From assembly GCA_001600095.1 (NCBI GenBank), contig BCIX01000001.1, positions 186,001 to 250,000 of the forward strand: DNA of 64,000 nucleotides, read 5' to 3'. This DNA is from Bullera alba. Lineage: Eukaryota > Basidiomycota > Tremellomycetes > Tremellales > Bulleraceae. A program made the translations under genes and the position numbers. The notes beneath the pieces were generated by a model that was not told the origin of the DNA, ran no database searches, and was given only the letters and a program-made list of their open reading frames with translations. This document shows, piece after piece, positions 1 through 13,981 of this stretch (positions are counted from its first letter, which is position 1; the number at the start of each line of letters is the position of its first letter).

Positions 1-180
1 GTTGTCTGCCGAGACGGAGGCCGCGTTGAAAGAGGCCTTGGAAAAGCTTGGTTGTGCCCAGGTCGTCCGAGTAAGTCATCTTCATACCCAGTCCACTCCA
101 AGGTCCGAACTCCGCTGACAGGCCCACAGGCCGCCGAGGCAGACCCGATGGACTGGCCGTCGTTTGAGAGGGAGGAGTAG
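1..180 (+). CDS. 3' end of an unrecognised gene (partial)
   Basis: Only the last two coding exons are in the window: 2-70 (read in phase 0 after an incomplete codon) and 130-180, ending in TAG at 178-180. They are separated by a 59-bp intron, 71-129, with a GTAAGT donor, a CTGAC branch-like site and a CACAG acceptor. The visible 39 residues are helical and charged, containing EAALKEALEKLG, then a short acidic tail ending FEREE. No family is recognisable from so short a C-terminus. An earlier AG at 120-121 could also be used as acceptor, but it lies directly after the branch-like site, so 129 is preferred. Confidence 0.55.
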   Translation, partial: VVCRDGGRVERGLGKAWLCPGRPSKSSSYPVHSKVRTPLTGPQAAEADPMDWPSFEREE

Positions 181-382
181 GAGGTCACTGGTGGGGGCGG
201 AGAGGGGACGTGGTTGGGAATGGAGCAAGAGTCGTCGATTGGCTTGATTGTGGCCTATGGCGTGGTTAACACGAAAAATCAGAAACACCTAAAAACATCA
301 TATAATGCAAGTCCGTAACTTCACACGCACAGTCACAAGGTCATCGGATTCATTCTGATCATCAAGCTACCTCTGAACTCCA

Positions 383-1635
383 CTATGCCTTGTCCTCCTT
401 GACCTCGTCCTTAACCTCGGCAGTCTCGGTCGTCTCCTTGGTCTCGGCAGCGGGTGCCTCGGTCTCAGCGGGCTTCTCCTCGGTCGTAGCTGGGGTGTGG
501 GTAGAAGGTGCCTCAGCGGGGGTGCTACAGTCGACGTGAGTGGCAGTTCTCAATCTTGCTAGACGTGTCGTCTGAAATGCCTTTCGGCTTGGCGACCACT
601 CACGCAGAGACCTTCTCCTCCTTTGGCTCCTCCTCCTCAGCCTTAGCCGAAGTCTCGTTCACCGGAACGACCTCGTCCTCCTTCTTCTCCTCGGCGGCAG
701 CAGCGGGCTCAGCGTCGGCAGCGGGCAAAGAATCGGCGGGGGTATCCTCAGAAGAGCCACCAAGCTTGTTGTTGGCAACCTGAGCGTCCTCAAAGGCCTT
801 CTTGAACTGGTTGGCGTCTGCGGACAGCTCATCAGCGCCGTACCCGAGTTTCCACCTGCTCTCCAGACGCGCACTCACTGTCAGAGTTACCGAATCGGAT
901 GGCAAGTGTCTCGGCGGATGGCTCTCCCTCCGAGTAGTCGGCAGCGACGTTGTAGACCCACGATCGGTCTGAACCGACGTTGGCCTGAAGGTTCATGTCC
1001 GAGGTGACTGATAGGAATAATTAGCACTTTGTGTCGGAGGTATCGACTACCAAGAGCAGAACCTCTACTTTGGCGTCCAACAGCACTCACTAGCATGGTT
1101 GGCGCAGACCTTCAAGGTCTTGTCTCTCCTCATCACCAATCGGACCTTCTTCGTCTGCTTGTGGGCTAGCAGCCTGACGTCTCCGGTACCCCTCTCCTTC
1201 CACTCCAAACTCGACTTGACGAATCGGAACAGCTTGGCTCGCCTATCATCCGGGGTGTCAGCTCGAATGACCTTTTCAATGGTTGCCCGTCAACTGACAT
1301 CTTGAAAAGGACCTCCTCGTCCTCCTCGTGGGTCTTGGCCTCGACCTGCTCGGTCAGCCTGATGACCGGCTCGAACTGTGGGTCATGCTCGGCGGTCTCC
1401 TGTACGCTGGGTGTTAGTCATCTCTCTTGCTAGTTTAGTCATTCCTCTTGCTGTTGGAGATTGCAACTGATGGGAGCTGGGAGTGAAGGGTTGGACGGTT
1501 TCAATGGGATCTGTTCTCCCATCTGTATCCTAGCTCGAATATACGAGGCCCTCCTGTGATACTTGGAGCAGGACATGATACGGTATGCGCGAAGCTCCTA
1601 CTCACTGGGTTGACGGGTTCAGTTGGTTCGGCCAT
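383..1635 (-). CDS. YRB1: Ran-binding protein 1 (RanGAP cofactor)
   Basis: Predicted 255-residue RanBP1/Yrb1. It binds Ran-GTP and stimulates RanGAP in the cytoplasm, driving release of export complexes. Exons from the start: 1606-1635, 1299-1399, 1091-1242, 879-1007, 604-817, 383-524. The Ran-binding domain fills the first half: [34 protein letters not shown], then [18 protein letters not shown] and LAIRFGNSD, all hallmarks of this family. After FKKAFEDAQ the chain becomes a long acidic Ala/Glu/Lys-rich tail. This tail is longer than in animal RanBP1 and is split by the last intron. The start is the ATG giving [10 protein letters not shown]. The gene is divergent from EMP24. Function follows from the family; the sequence shows no anomaly apart from a 206-bp first intron. 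Confidence 0.93.
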
Positions 1636-2074
1636 GGTGTTCTATGAGGATCTGGGATATTGTCAGCTATTGCCATGGGCCATCGAAGATAGTGCGTTAG
1701 CTGTTCGGCGTCTGTCAAGGGGCCGACCTGTCAAGCCTAGCTGCTCGCCACTCACCCAAGTATCGCTCAAGTGACTGTAAGTATAGGTATAGCTCGAAGT
1801 TGAGGATGGTATGGTCTTCTTTGGTGGTGCATGTCCGATGCTCCTACACGTAAAACACGAGACAGAGCCAGGGCGGGATCAAACGGTTTGGCACCACCAG
1901 CGCGCCTAAACCGCTGCCCGCTGCCACGTGTCGTGTTAGGCTCGGAGCGCGTCGATCATCATCGCTGGGCGGGAGGAGGTGCTACTGCTGGGTCCATTGT
2001 CCATGGTGGGCTATGGACGACCCCTATACACTCTGCCTGGGACTAGACTGACTGCTTGAGCACCTTTCGTCGCG
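1636..2074. promoter_or_regulatory. Divergent spacer RanBP1 / EMP24
   Basis: This 439-bp spacer is shared by two divergently transcribed genes. I see no coding exon in it. One CACGTG at 1925-1930 lies about 145 bp before the EMP24 start, within CCACGTG. Such a site can serve bHLH/bZIP factors, but its use here is inference. Confidence 0.4.
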
Positions 2075-3004
2075 ATGAGAGTCCCGACCGCGATATATGC
2101 CCTAGCGACATTCGCGCTTGCGTTGATATGCTCGGCGCATAGGATAGAGATTGAGCCTGGGGAGAAGGAGTGTTTCTACGAGACATTGCAACCGCAGGAC
2201 AAGGTGAGTCTAAACTCGGCTCAATGTCGTCGAGCTGCCATAGTCGGTTTCCCCTCTGGCTGATTCAGCTCGCCCCTTGTAGATGACGATAACATATGAA
2301 GTCGGCGGTTCGTCGGGCGGCAGTCACTTGGACATTGACTTTTACGTGGGTACCTTCCGTCTGCCAATCCCGGTCTGCCTTCGCCCCTTTCCGTACCAGC
2401 GATGTGGTTGGATACTGATTGAAGTGGGCTGTAGGTGACTGAACCCCGGGGATCGACGATATACACGAATCATAAACGCTCTCAAGGCACTTTCTCAATT
2501 ACAGCCGAAAAGCCCGGCAAGTATCAATACTGCTTCAGCAACGAAATGTCCTCTTATGCCAGGAAGACATTGAGGTCAGTCCAGACTCACTCATCGGCGT
2601 CTCTCTCCAAGCAGTGTAGCTGACTTGTTCTAGCTTCAACTGCCACGGGACACTCTTCTTTGGCGATGCAGAACAGATAGCGCCGGTCGAGCAGGAGATT
2701 AGGGATTTGAGCGCTGGCTTGCAGTTGGTCAAGGATGAGCAGGCGTATCTGGTAGTCAGGGAGAGAGTACATCGGGATAGTGAGTAGAGTCAAGGTTGAG
2801 ATGCTGGACTGAGCTGACAATATGGTGTAGCTGCGGAATCGACAGTAAGTCAGGAGCAAAAGGCGGAGAGACGATTTGGCTGACCTGTGACAGAACTCGA
2901 GGGTCAAGTGGTGGGCGATCGTCCAGACGATCATCCTCTTTTCGTTGTGTGCTTGGAACGTGAATTACCTCAAGAGTTGGTTCGAGGTCAAGCGGGTTTT
3001 ATGA
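2075..3004 (+). CDS. EMP24: p24-family cargo receptor Emp24 (TMED2 type)
   Basis: Predicted 200 residues, close to the usual 200-205 for this family. Exons: 2075-2203, 2283-2345, 2435-2574, 2634-2779, 2831-2844 (14 nt), 2894-3004. An N-terminal signal peptide (about residues 1-21, ending CSAHR) is followed by a GOLD domain with the paired cysteines in EKECFYE and FNCHG. Next come a short coiled segment, one transmembrane helix (about 165-187) and a cytosolic tail ending WFEVKRVL. The Phe plus basic tail is typical of p24-beta/TMED2 and supports COPII and COPI binding. The protein cycles between ER and Golgi in p24 complexes that select GPI-anchored and other cargo. It ends tail-to-tail with ERG11, 206 bp apart. 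Confidence 0.92.
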
Positions 3005-3210
3005 GGAGTCTTATGCACGGCTTGTCACATCGCTTCTCTCGCTCCATCAATCTCCTCCAACCTGTCGTGAACGCTATTCAAACCGTGCATTGTAACCGTA
3101 ACGTAGTCGTGTCTATCGCCGTCGCTCTACCCAAATGGTGGCACCAAATGCCAACCAACAAGTCTCCTATCTACTCATACGCAACGATTGTCCTACTGCA
3201 GCCGCATGTC

Positions 3211-5369
<2,159 letters not shown>

Positions 5370-5720
5370 CTTGTCGGTGTGTGCAGCTGAGCCAGGGCTA
5401 TAGGAGGTTGATTGTCCAGTCGGCTTGCCCTCTGAGCTCGCTACCTATATACCCTCTACGCGGTATGGGTCGATTGGATATGCTCGAGAGCTGGTTCGAT
5501 GGAAATTCAGTACGCGTGGTACGACTATTGTCAAAACAGCGGAATCAAATTATTTGTATGGGGCCACGGAGATGGAGCGGACATGTCCGCGCAAGTCAGA
5601 AGTTGACGATCGCAGAGTGCAGAGCTACGAAGCTATGACTGAGCTTACGTTCGAGCTTCCTTAGCATCCTCATCCCTCACTCCTGCAACGATATCCTTCA
5701 GGCATCAGCAACTCTTGGCC
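5370..5720. promoter_or_regulatory. Divergent spacer ERG11 / RRP4
   Basis: A 351-bp spacer between two divergent genes. On the minus strand a TATATAG at 5455-5461 sits about 90 bp before the ERG11 start and is a good TATA candidate. I did not find a clear sterol-regulatory element by eye and no coding exon is evident. Confidence 0.5.
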
Positions 5721-6954
5721 ATGTTCGCAATCACCCAACGTCCGCCAGTCTCCGCTCTTTCCTTCTTCGTCGACGAGCCTTCCACGTCGAACACTTCGCA
5801 TCGGTATGCCGACCCCGACCCAGACTCGATGGACGTCGATGGATACGACCAAGACGTCGGCGAGGGCCCTTCGCGCAGCACGGTCGTTAGTCCAGGAGAG
5901 GTCATCACCAGTGCAAAGGAATACATGAGGTGAGCCAACCTCATATGCTTTCAAGTACCACAAGCTGATCGAAGTTAAGGGGCCACGGAACATATGTCGA
6001 GGAGGAACAAGTGGTATCCTCGGTCGCGGGGACGATACAGCGTGTGAACAAGCTCATATCGGTCAAAGCGCTAAAGGCGAGGTATACCCCCGAAGTGGGC
6101 GATCTGGTCATTGGGCGGATCGTCGAAGTTGGCGCTTTGAGGTGGAAGGTTGAGGCAAACGCAAGGCAGGATGCCGTGCTCATGCTCTCGAGCGTGAACC
6201 TTCCCGGAGGTGTTCAGGTGGGTATCCCCGAGCCCCGTACATACTCGAGACTGTCGCCGTGAGCTGACTGTTTGCTGTAGAGACGAAAAATCGAGTCCGA
6301 CGCCTTGAAGATGAGAGAGTTCCTGGCCGAAGGCGACGTAAGTGTGGATTGCTGCGGGGATATGGAGGAACGTCAATTGACCCCGCGGTGTAGCTACTCG
6401 TCGCAGAGGTGCAAGCGTTCTTTGCCGACGGAGCCATGTCACTACACACCCGGTCGCTAAAGTACGGCAAAGTGAGTTCTCACTTCCTCCACGCCACCTT
6501 CAACCGATGACTGACCCTGTGGCAGCTGCGAAATGGAATGCTATTATCCCTCCCGCCAAGACTGATAAGACGGTTGAAATCGCATTTCCACCACTTCCCA
6601 CCTCCCTGCGGACCTACCGGCGTCGATGTGATTCTGGGCTTGAACGGCTTTGTCTGGGTCAGCATGGGCACCACTCAGGAGGTCCGCGAAGGCGGGGATG
6701 GATTCGACGCAGAGGGCGTTTACTCCGACAAGAACGACGAAATCACGCCAGAGGGTAGACTCGCCATTTCGTGTATTGCCTCCATCATCACGGCGCTCGC
6801 AGAGTGCGAGGTGCCTTTGACGGATACGTTGATTGCGGATGGATTCAAGTGGTTGAGCGAGGATAATAGGGGACAATTGCGTCCTCTGGGTCCACAACAT
6901 CAGGCGAGGTCGAAGAGGATGGTCGAGTCGGTGACGGGTGTATCGGTGGAGTAG
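5721..6954 (+). CDS. RRP4: Exosome cap subunit Rrp4 (S1/KH RNA-binding)
   Basis: Predicted 336 residues. Exons: 5721-5929, 5980-6217, 6281-6337, 6394-6471, 6526-6954. Rrp4 is one of three RNA-binding cap proteins of the 3'-5' RNA exosome in nucleus and cytoplasm, acting in rRNA, snoRNA and mRNA decay. The order is an N-terminal extension, an ECR1-type beta hairpin (VSPGEVIT then [11 protein letters not shown]), an S1 domain ([13 protein letters not shown] to [10 protein letters not shown]) and a C-terminal KH region with GLNGFVWVS. The start is the ATG at 5721. The N-terminal 45 residues are acidic and look disordered. It ends 163 bp from the convergent hydrolase gene. Confidence 0.93.
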
Positions 6955-7117
6955 TCGTGAGGTCACAGGGGGTGCTTTCGATAGAACATACTACAACATA
7001 TGCATAGGTGTACGTCGACGATGCTGCCCGTCTCGAGGGCACTCACTTCCCCCTATCGCCACGAAGATGAAGGCCCAGGACTGATAATTATCCCGGCTAC
7101 TTCCTAGTCCCCGGATG

Positions 7118-8860
7118 CTACTCCTCCACCCAGATCACCTTCTCCCCGACCTTCTCCTCTCTCCACCCTTCCAACGCCTTCTTCACCTCCGTCTCCCCAA
7201 TCACTCGCACACCCTCCTCTTCCACCCGCTCGCCAATCCCCTTGACCACCACCAAACCAAGATCATAGAACCCATCATTGGTCTTCGGGTTGAACATGCC
7301 CATATGGGCCGAAATCTCATCTTGGGCTAGGGTATTCGTCGCAGGCGACCACTTGGGGTATAAGGGGTGTGTCATGGGTGGCAGAATGCAGAATGTCCTT
7401 GGGACGAGGTTGCCCGGTGGTGACGGTGGTATGTGGGTGTAAAAGCTGTCGTGGGTCAGCTCCAGTGAGAGGTGAAGAAAGCATAACTTCGTGACTGCGA
7501 CTCACTTGTAAAACCTTATACTCCGGCTCTTATCCAGCTCGTGCAACTCCAACAGTCTATTCTTCATGGCCTCTTCATCCCATAAATTCCGGACAAAGGT
7601 CATATGCTCATATCCAAACTTCCAGCCATTGACGAAATCCTCTCTCCTATAATATGCCGTTCCCACGGCCGCGGCTCCTAGTGCCACCGCTCCGAGACCG
7701 TAGAGCGTCTTTGTCGAATTCCACAGTCCTGCCACTGAAGTCGCTGCAGGCGGGGCATCGGTTGCCGGTGCTTTGCCTTTATCCTTGGTCCCAGCGCCAG
7801 GTGAAGAGGTCCGAGAGCTGGATTTCGAAGGTCCAGCGGATTGAGATGATTCTCCCTCGGAGCTCTTGCCCCACTTGCCCATGCCGAGTCCAATGGCCAG
7901 AGGGGATAGGACGCCAGCGGCAGAGGCGATGTTTTTGGCTTGCTCGTAGTAGCCTGCGGCGGTGGACAGGCTGTGTTTCTATATAACGATGAATCAGCTG
8001 GAACAACGATGAGGCACTGGCAGCTGAGACTCACAAAGGTGTGCTAGGCATCCTTGTCAGCAACATCTTCCCATGCGAGAATAAGACCTTGGGGGTACTC
8101 ACTGGATGCAGACCGAGATACTTCAGGTCAAGGATTGTCAGCAGTTTACCCCTCATCCCTATCTGCCCTCGCTCACAGGAGTATCGAACGCTATCCAAGC
8201 TCATCAGCTCAGGTCCCCCATGCCCCAATTGACTACTCACCCATGATAGCCACCACATGAGGCCAAATAGCGTCCCCCTCCCTCGTGTTCGCCGCAATAT
8301 CCCTCGCAGCATCGGCAATCAATAAACCACCCATCCTACCCCTCCATCATCAGCTCCATACTCCCCCCAACGCTCGACTACGCACGAATGACCCATGAGG
8401 ACAATCTTGGCTTTTCCAGCACCACCCCCGTTCCCGTGCCCATTCTCCAGCTCTACCACCAGTGTCGTCAACCAGTCCACAAAGGCCAGCGTGGCGGCGT
8501 GCTACATGGCTCCATGTCAGTCTTACCCCGCAGTACTGGAGAGTCGAGCTCGAGCACGCACAAGCTCGCCCCGGGTTTGATAAGCTGGGAACACCCTAGA
8601 TTCGATTTTCAAAGATGGGTGTGCGGACTGCAACAGATGGGAGATGCCTGCCACTAGTCAGCCAACTGACCAGAGAGCGAGCGGCTAGGAACGACGGTAC
8701 ATCCCCCTCAGCTGCAGACTCACGATCGGGAAAGGATTCAAATGTCACTTCGTTCCCTTTGAACCTGTTCTCACTTCAGCCACAGTCACCCGGTCACCTC
8801 TAGTTCCCCCACTCACCCATGCACCCAGACCAAGAGCAGCAGATCCTTCGGTTCGCTCAT
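7118..8860 (-). CDS. Alpha/beta hydrolase (putative lipase/esterase) with one membrane segment
   Basis: Predicted 407 residues. Exons: 8817-8860, 8724-8764, 8562-8647, 8386-8501, 8241-8335, 8177-8190, 8103-8120, 8035-8043, 7506-7978, 7118-7445. Near the N-terminus VWVHGFKGNE gives the oxyanion-loop HGF motif. KIVLMGHSMGG contains the nucleophile elbow (Ser96), and IMAFDTPYLGLHP follows, as in PGAP1/DUF676-like serine hydrolases. A Ser/Lys/Pro-rich linker precedes a probable membrane helix at about 234-251, followed by a conserved-looking C-terminal domain. Substrate is unknown. Three consecutive exons are only 14, 18 and 9 nt long, but all three preserve phase and encode the expected core strand, so they are kept. 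Convergent with RRP4. Confidence 0.8.
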
Positions 8861-9271
8861 CGGACCCGAATCCCTTCTGCGGCACGACACTCAAGATGGA
8901 AAGCTGGCGAAGAGCGTAGGAGATGGATATGACGTGTAAGGCCAGTGTTGTTGCCGAAGCAGTGGTCGGGATCGTCAACAATTCGTAGTAACTTACTCGG
9001 TGGCGAACATTTGATCTCATGGAGAGCAGTGGCCAGTTGGCAAGCTGTCCAAAGGCAACAATGCACGGTCGTTCATTCCGGGTACAAATACAGTAGGTTG
9101 TCTATGATGTGATGGCGATACGTATGTATGACATTGCGGGGGGAGATTGAGTCCGCACTAAAACTTCTCACTTGTTTCTTTTCTACACCCCCCTCCCTCT
9201 GTCTCTCTTCTCATCCGCCTCTCCGCTCCGGAGCCTATTGTCACTTGGTCACAGCACTGCTCACTGTCCAC
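8861..9271. other. Spacer between two minus-strand genes
   Basis: A 411-bp stretch upstream of the hydrolase and downstream of the C2H2 gene. Pyrimidine-rich on the plus strand (about 9170-9240). No exon, RNA gene or repeat was recognised. Confidence 0.4.
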
Positions 9272-11906
9272 CTAATCCCTCTCGTCCAGCTCGTCAATCA
9301 GCTCGTCCTCCTCCAGCTCATCTTCCTCCCCGCTCCACTCCTCCTCTCGCGGCGGCTGTGGATGTATCCGATGACCCGGGTCTGTCCTATAGTACTGCCC
9401 ATATACGGGCTGTCCTGGCGACTGAGCAGGGCGGTAGTACCCATGTCCTAGGTGCGGCGTTGGCGGCAGTGATTCCTGATGACTGTAACCAATAGCGCTG
9501 GGTCTTCGTTGATCGTTGCCGCCGGGGGTATTGGGTTGACCGCCCATTTGGTGGACTTTGGCATGACGTTTGAGGTTGCTCTGGACGGAAAATCGTCGAC
9601 CGCAGCTGGGTTCCTTGCACACAAATGGCCTTTCTCCAGTATCTACAGCACAAAGCGTCAGCGCCAAAAGATCCGCATGGGAGAGATGACTCACGGGAAT
9701 ACGTGTGTATCCTCAACGAGCTCGGCCTGGAGAATGTCTTTGCGCAAAATGCACAAGTGTACTTTGGCCCGACTAACGAGCCCCCTGCTTCACCATTCAA
9801 TTCGTCCTTGTCCTCATTCGACTCCGACACCCTCCTTGCGCTCTCGGCCAGGACTTCCATTCCTCGCATCCCGGGATCGCCATCCATATCAACGTCTCCG
9901 AGCGGCTTCTGACCTTCGAACCCCCGCTTCTTCGCCCGGATCGAGGGCAAAGCGCCGACGCCCTCGCCATCTGAGTCGAGGGAGATCGTGTTGCCGTGCG
10001 CGAGATCAGGGCTATCGGTCGAGTGTCCGCGTGGAGGCTGCCATCCTGAGATGGTGGGCAATGGAGTCGAAGAACGCCTTTGCAGTTCAGTCGACGAGAG
10101 TTTCTCTGACGTTTGGGGAATAGTCTGAATCGCATGAGCAGAGTGTCGATGCAAAGGTTGTGGCTGGAACTTGCCCGTGGCCATAGCCACGTCGTCGCCC
10201 GACTTTGCCATGATGATCTCTGTGAGTGAGGATCGTCGCAAGGTCGGTCTCTCTGGACCATCTGGTGTCGAAGGTCGAGTCAGACTCTGCCGATTCAGCA
10301 ATTCTGTCTCCAGGGGTAGTGGCGCTGGTGAGGGGTTGGTCGACGGTGGCCTGGAAAGTGGATGAGGACTGGGCAGTGTCCTTGACATTGGGTCCGCCAA
10401 GGCGGAAGCGTGAGGCGATGACTGCCGTCGATCTGGGGGTAGACCCGGCGGCAGCATTTCCGTATGTCTAGGCGATTGTGGACCGAGTGGTGACCGTCTC
10501 TCCCTTTCCCTCTCTGACGCCGTCAGGTCGGCAAATGATTGTGCTAATTGTCCTCCAATTGACCCCGTCCGCGATGGCGTTGCGGCCCTCTTCTCGAATG
10601 GAAACTCTTCTGGCGTCCGCTGGTGCTCCGCAAATGGCGTCAAAGGCGAGCTGAGTGCTGAAGACTGAGAGACGCCCGAGATCGACTTGGACATGGATGC
10701 CGAAGACGCCTGGGGTGGGTGTAGGAGGGACCGTAATCCGTGGGTGGAGGACGAACCCGAGTTTGTCAGAGCATTGGGGAACGAAGCATTCCTGTTCTGA
10801 GCCACCCATCGCAGTCTCGATCCTTCTTCCGTATCCCGAGAAGTGGGCGGGTCATCCGATCGCCGCCTCTTGTCAGAGTGCGCGTCGACAAATGGCTGAG
10901 CGAACGGGTACGAATTGGACCTGTTCCCAGAAAGCGGTATAGGCGATGTTGTCGACATTGAGCGTGCTCGATTCGCGTTCAGTTCCGAGAATTCAGGTGC
11001 CCACCATCCATTTGGAGGGTGTTGCATATCGGAAGCATTCGACATTGTCGAGCCAAGTGACGAATATCGCGACGTTCGCGCGGTCGAGGGCGATGACAAG
11101 GGCGAGTTCGGCACGAGAGAGGGTAGAGATGGAGACGCGTATAGCGAGCTGGAGCTAGGTGTCGATGGGTTGTCTAATCTCTCATCAATGTATACTCGTG
11201 ATGGACTAGCGCGTTCCCCCGACTCACCACTTGCGACGCCAAAGAGCGACTTGATTCCGGGCAGACTAAATGTCGACGGGGATGGTCCGTTTGACAACCT
11301 GTGACCCTCGTCATTGAGCTTGCGCGACGGGTGTCGGTATCCCAGCTCTCCGTATCCTTCATCATCCGCATCCTCATCCGTCCTGCCCATGGGGTCGAAA
11401 CGCGACGTTCTTCGAGACGACATTGAACTGCTCTTCCCGCTCAACGGCGCGCTGTAGCCATATGTCGACTCGATGGGCGTCTGGAATGGATGCGGCTGTC
11501 TGTTGGTCACAGCGGGTGAGGACTGAACCGAAGGACTGACATGCTGATCGGGCGTAGAGTTCGGCTGCTGATAAGGCTGCCGTGAGAGTGACTGAGGTTG
11601 GGACTGAGGTTGAGGGTGTTGTGTTTGAGGTGATTGTTGCGTTTCGACAGTCATCATTCTGTAGGATGAGATCTTCCTTTTCCTCGAAGCGTGATGGAGA
11701 GGCGACAAGGCAATCTCCTCGCCGTACGGCCTCGGTGGGGTGAGTATGAGGTTTGGCGGCTTCTGCATTTTGTGACCAGGTCGCGCGGGCGTAGTGGGCA
11801 GCGGCATGTCGTCGTTGTGGTCGCCGTAACGACGGATGGGTGAGGATATGGGTATGGATGGTAATGTCGAGATGGTGCGAGGTGAAGGTGGGTATTCGAA
11901 AGGCAT
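9272..11906 (-). CDS. C2H2 zinc-finger transcription regulator, mostly disordered
   Basis: Predicted 860 residues in two exons, 9695-11906 and 9272-9642. The first roughly 700 residues are Ser/Pro/Gln/Thr-rich and look disordered. Two adjacent C2H2 fingers sit near the C-terminus. Finger 1 has C718, C721, H734 and H738 (TCAFCAKTFSRPSSLRIH). A TGERP linker follows, then finger 2 with C746, C751, H764 and H768 (RRFSVQSNLKRH). The intron splits finger 1 just before its last histidine. The tail after the fingers is highly acidic (EEDELEEDELIDELDERD). This finger pair is common in basidiomycete regulators but I cannot name the orthologue. DNA binding is inferred from the fingers. The gene has a 3.6-kb upstream gap, typical of a heavily regulated gene. 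Confidence 0.85.
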
Positions 11907-13981
11907 GGTGGGGATGAGGGAGGGTTGAAGAAAGGCGGACCAGTTGACATGTAGGAAGGTGAGTGAAAAAGTGTCAAAGGCGGGTAGATGGGCGGTGTGA
12001 AGGATGTGAAGTTGCCGGTTCGGATGGGATTTGTCGAGACCCGATGTGATGCCGATCAGATATCAGACGCCGACGATCAGACAGACGGTCCAAGGGGTCC
12101 ACAGTTCCAGGGTATAGTGGGTGGTTTGGCGTAGAGTAGGAGGACCCGTCGGGAACGGTCAAGGGAGAGCAAGGGAGGAGCAGGTGGATGAAAGTGAAGG
12201 CGAGACGCGGAAGGATGTTCGTGGAGGGTTGGAAGGACGAGTGAAGGGGAATAGTATAGGCAGAAGGCAAATGATCGTCAGCATCAATGATCAAAGGGCT
12301 TCCCGTTTATGTGCACCCGTGCATCCTTCCGCCTCCTCTACTCTCCTGTCCGGGTGGGGGGAGAAGAGAGCAGAAGTGCGACGATCGACGCATGGTCCTT
12401 TTGGGTTCATGGGGTACGACTCACGTTGCTCCGAGTAGGTCCTGACACACACTTCCTTCTGCCTCCTTGTTCTCTTCGTCTCCAAGGCACGATCAAAGAA
12501 CACTGCTTGCGTAGACTAGTACGGCCGGGGCGTCCGAGATGCACGGGTCCGATGATAGCCCTTGCGATTGTAGTCCCGAGCGGAGCGCAAATGCTCCTAT
12601 CTCCTGTCTCCGTGTGTTTGCGATTGATTCGACTACTGCGTGTCGGCTTTTGTCTCTCTGATTCTGGGTTTCGCTAGAACTTGGGCTCGGGGCGTGTCGA
12701 GTGTCGTTATCGTTTGATCGCCGTGAGGGTCTGAACTATGATACAGGTTGTGGCAAAGGGTCGAGTCTGAAGTATCGAGTAGCGTGTGAAGTGACTGCGA
12801 GTGGGAGCTGAGATGGGGTTGCAGAACGAGGGGTGACTTGCCCTTGCGTATTTCGCCCTTGTCGACCGACTGGCAGTGACCTTTGCTCTAGGGTGTTATT
12901 GTAATTTCCGCGACTGGACACGACCAGACTGCTCGTGTATGTCTGAGCTGGTACGTGCTAGTGCGAATGTTTCGTTTTCGTCGAGTGTTGATCACTTGAC
13001 CTTGTGCCTGCTCAGCGGCGAGGTAATCTGACTCGCGAGTCGTGAGGATGGCCGAGCGGTGCTCAGCAGTGGTGGAGGGGCGAAGGCGAAGGCCTGATGT
13101 CGTCGAGGTAGGTACGCGGAGTCGAAGTCACTTTTTTTCCTGTGCTTCGTGTATACACAGTGGCAGTCCAGACTGGAATCGTTTCGTCGTACTTTCCAAG
13201 CGTGCCTTCGGTGGCCAGTGGGATCGACAAGAGAGACACACTAGTGCTACAGTCGACAGCGGATCCAAGCCAAGTTGGCCTACACAGCAATTGCCCACAG
13301 TAATGGAATGTGGAAGAGTCGGAGCGAGAGCGGCAAGGGCGCTAGGGCGGCGGCGAGGACGACGATCACACCTCGGGAATCACTTGATCCAAGGTTTCTC
13401 GCTCCACCTTCGGCCTGTTCCTTCGCCTGGAAAGATCGTCGCGGCCGGCCGGCGATGGATCTTGACAACCTGTGACTTATTGATGATGAGGCGAATCTAC
13501 CGTCAATCCAGTTTCTCGACTTTTCCCGTCTTGTCTCGCGTGTTCCCTGTCCAACGGCAATGACGGGAATCGCCCACCTGCTGCTGGCGAGGTGATCACC
13601 CAATTGTCAAAGTTCTCAGTCTCACTACGGACATGGACGGGGCCAAATTGACTATTGGAGTTATGAACAAGGGGTGGCGCACTGGAAGCAGAAGGTTCTC
13701 ATCCGTTCTTTGGGACCCGCCGGCCGGCGAGAGGCCAGTTTGCACCACTGAGACGGCATACGAAGAGAGACGCTTCGAGCTTTTTCCTTCTTCACCGCTC
13801 TTGCCCTCTGTCGATCTCTACACACCCGAATGCATAAATGTCTCTGGGTTTTCGCCGCAATGGTCCCTCCTGCCGCGCCTAGAAACGTAAACCGACCCTT
13901 CTCTCTCCCTTCCGGCTTTCCTGGTTCCTAGCGACAGGTGGGCGCGGTAACAGATCGGGTTTCCGCCGGTTTCTGGGGCAT

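Noticed and set aside
13049..13138. A-box-like TGGCCGAGCGG followed 70 bp later by a T7 run, resembling a Ser/Leu tRNA gene
   Set aside because: No acceptor-stem complement to the bases before the A box exists upstream of the T run, and the B-box equivalent lacks GTTC, so no cloverleaf forms.
13042..13563. 173-codon plus-strand open frame
   Set aside because: Arg/Ser-rich, no domain, no splice context and located in GC-rich intergenic DNA; best explained as a chance frame.
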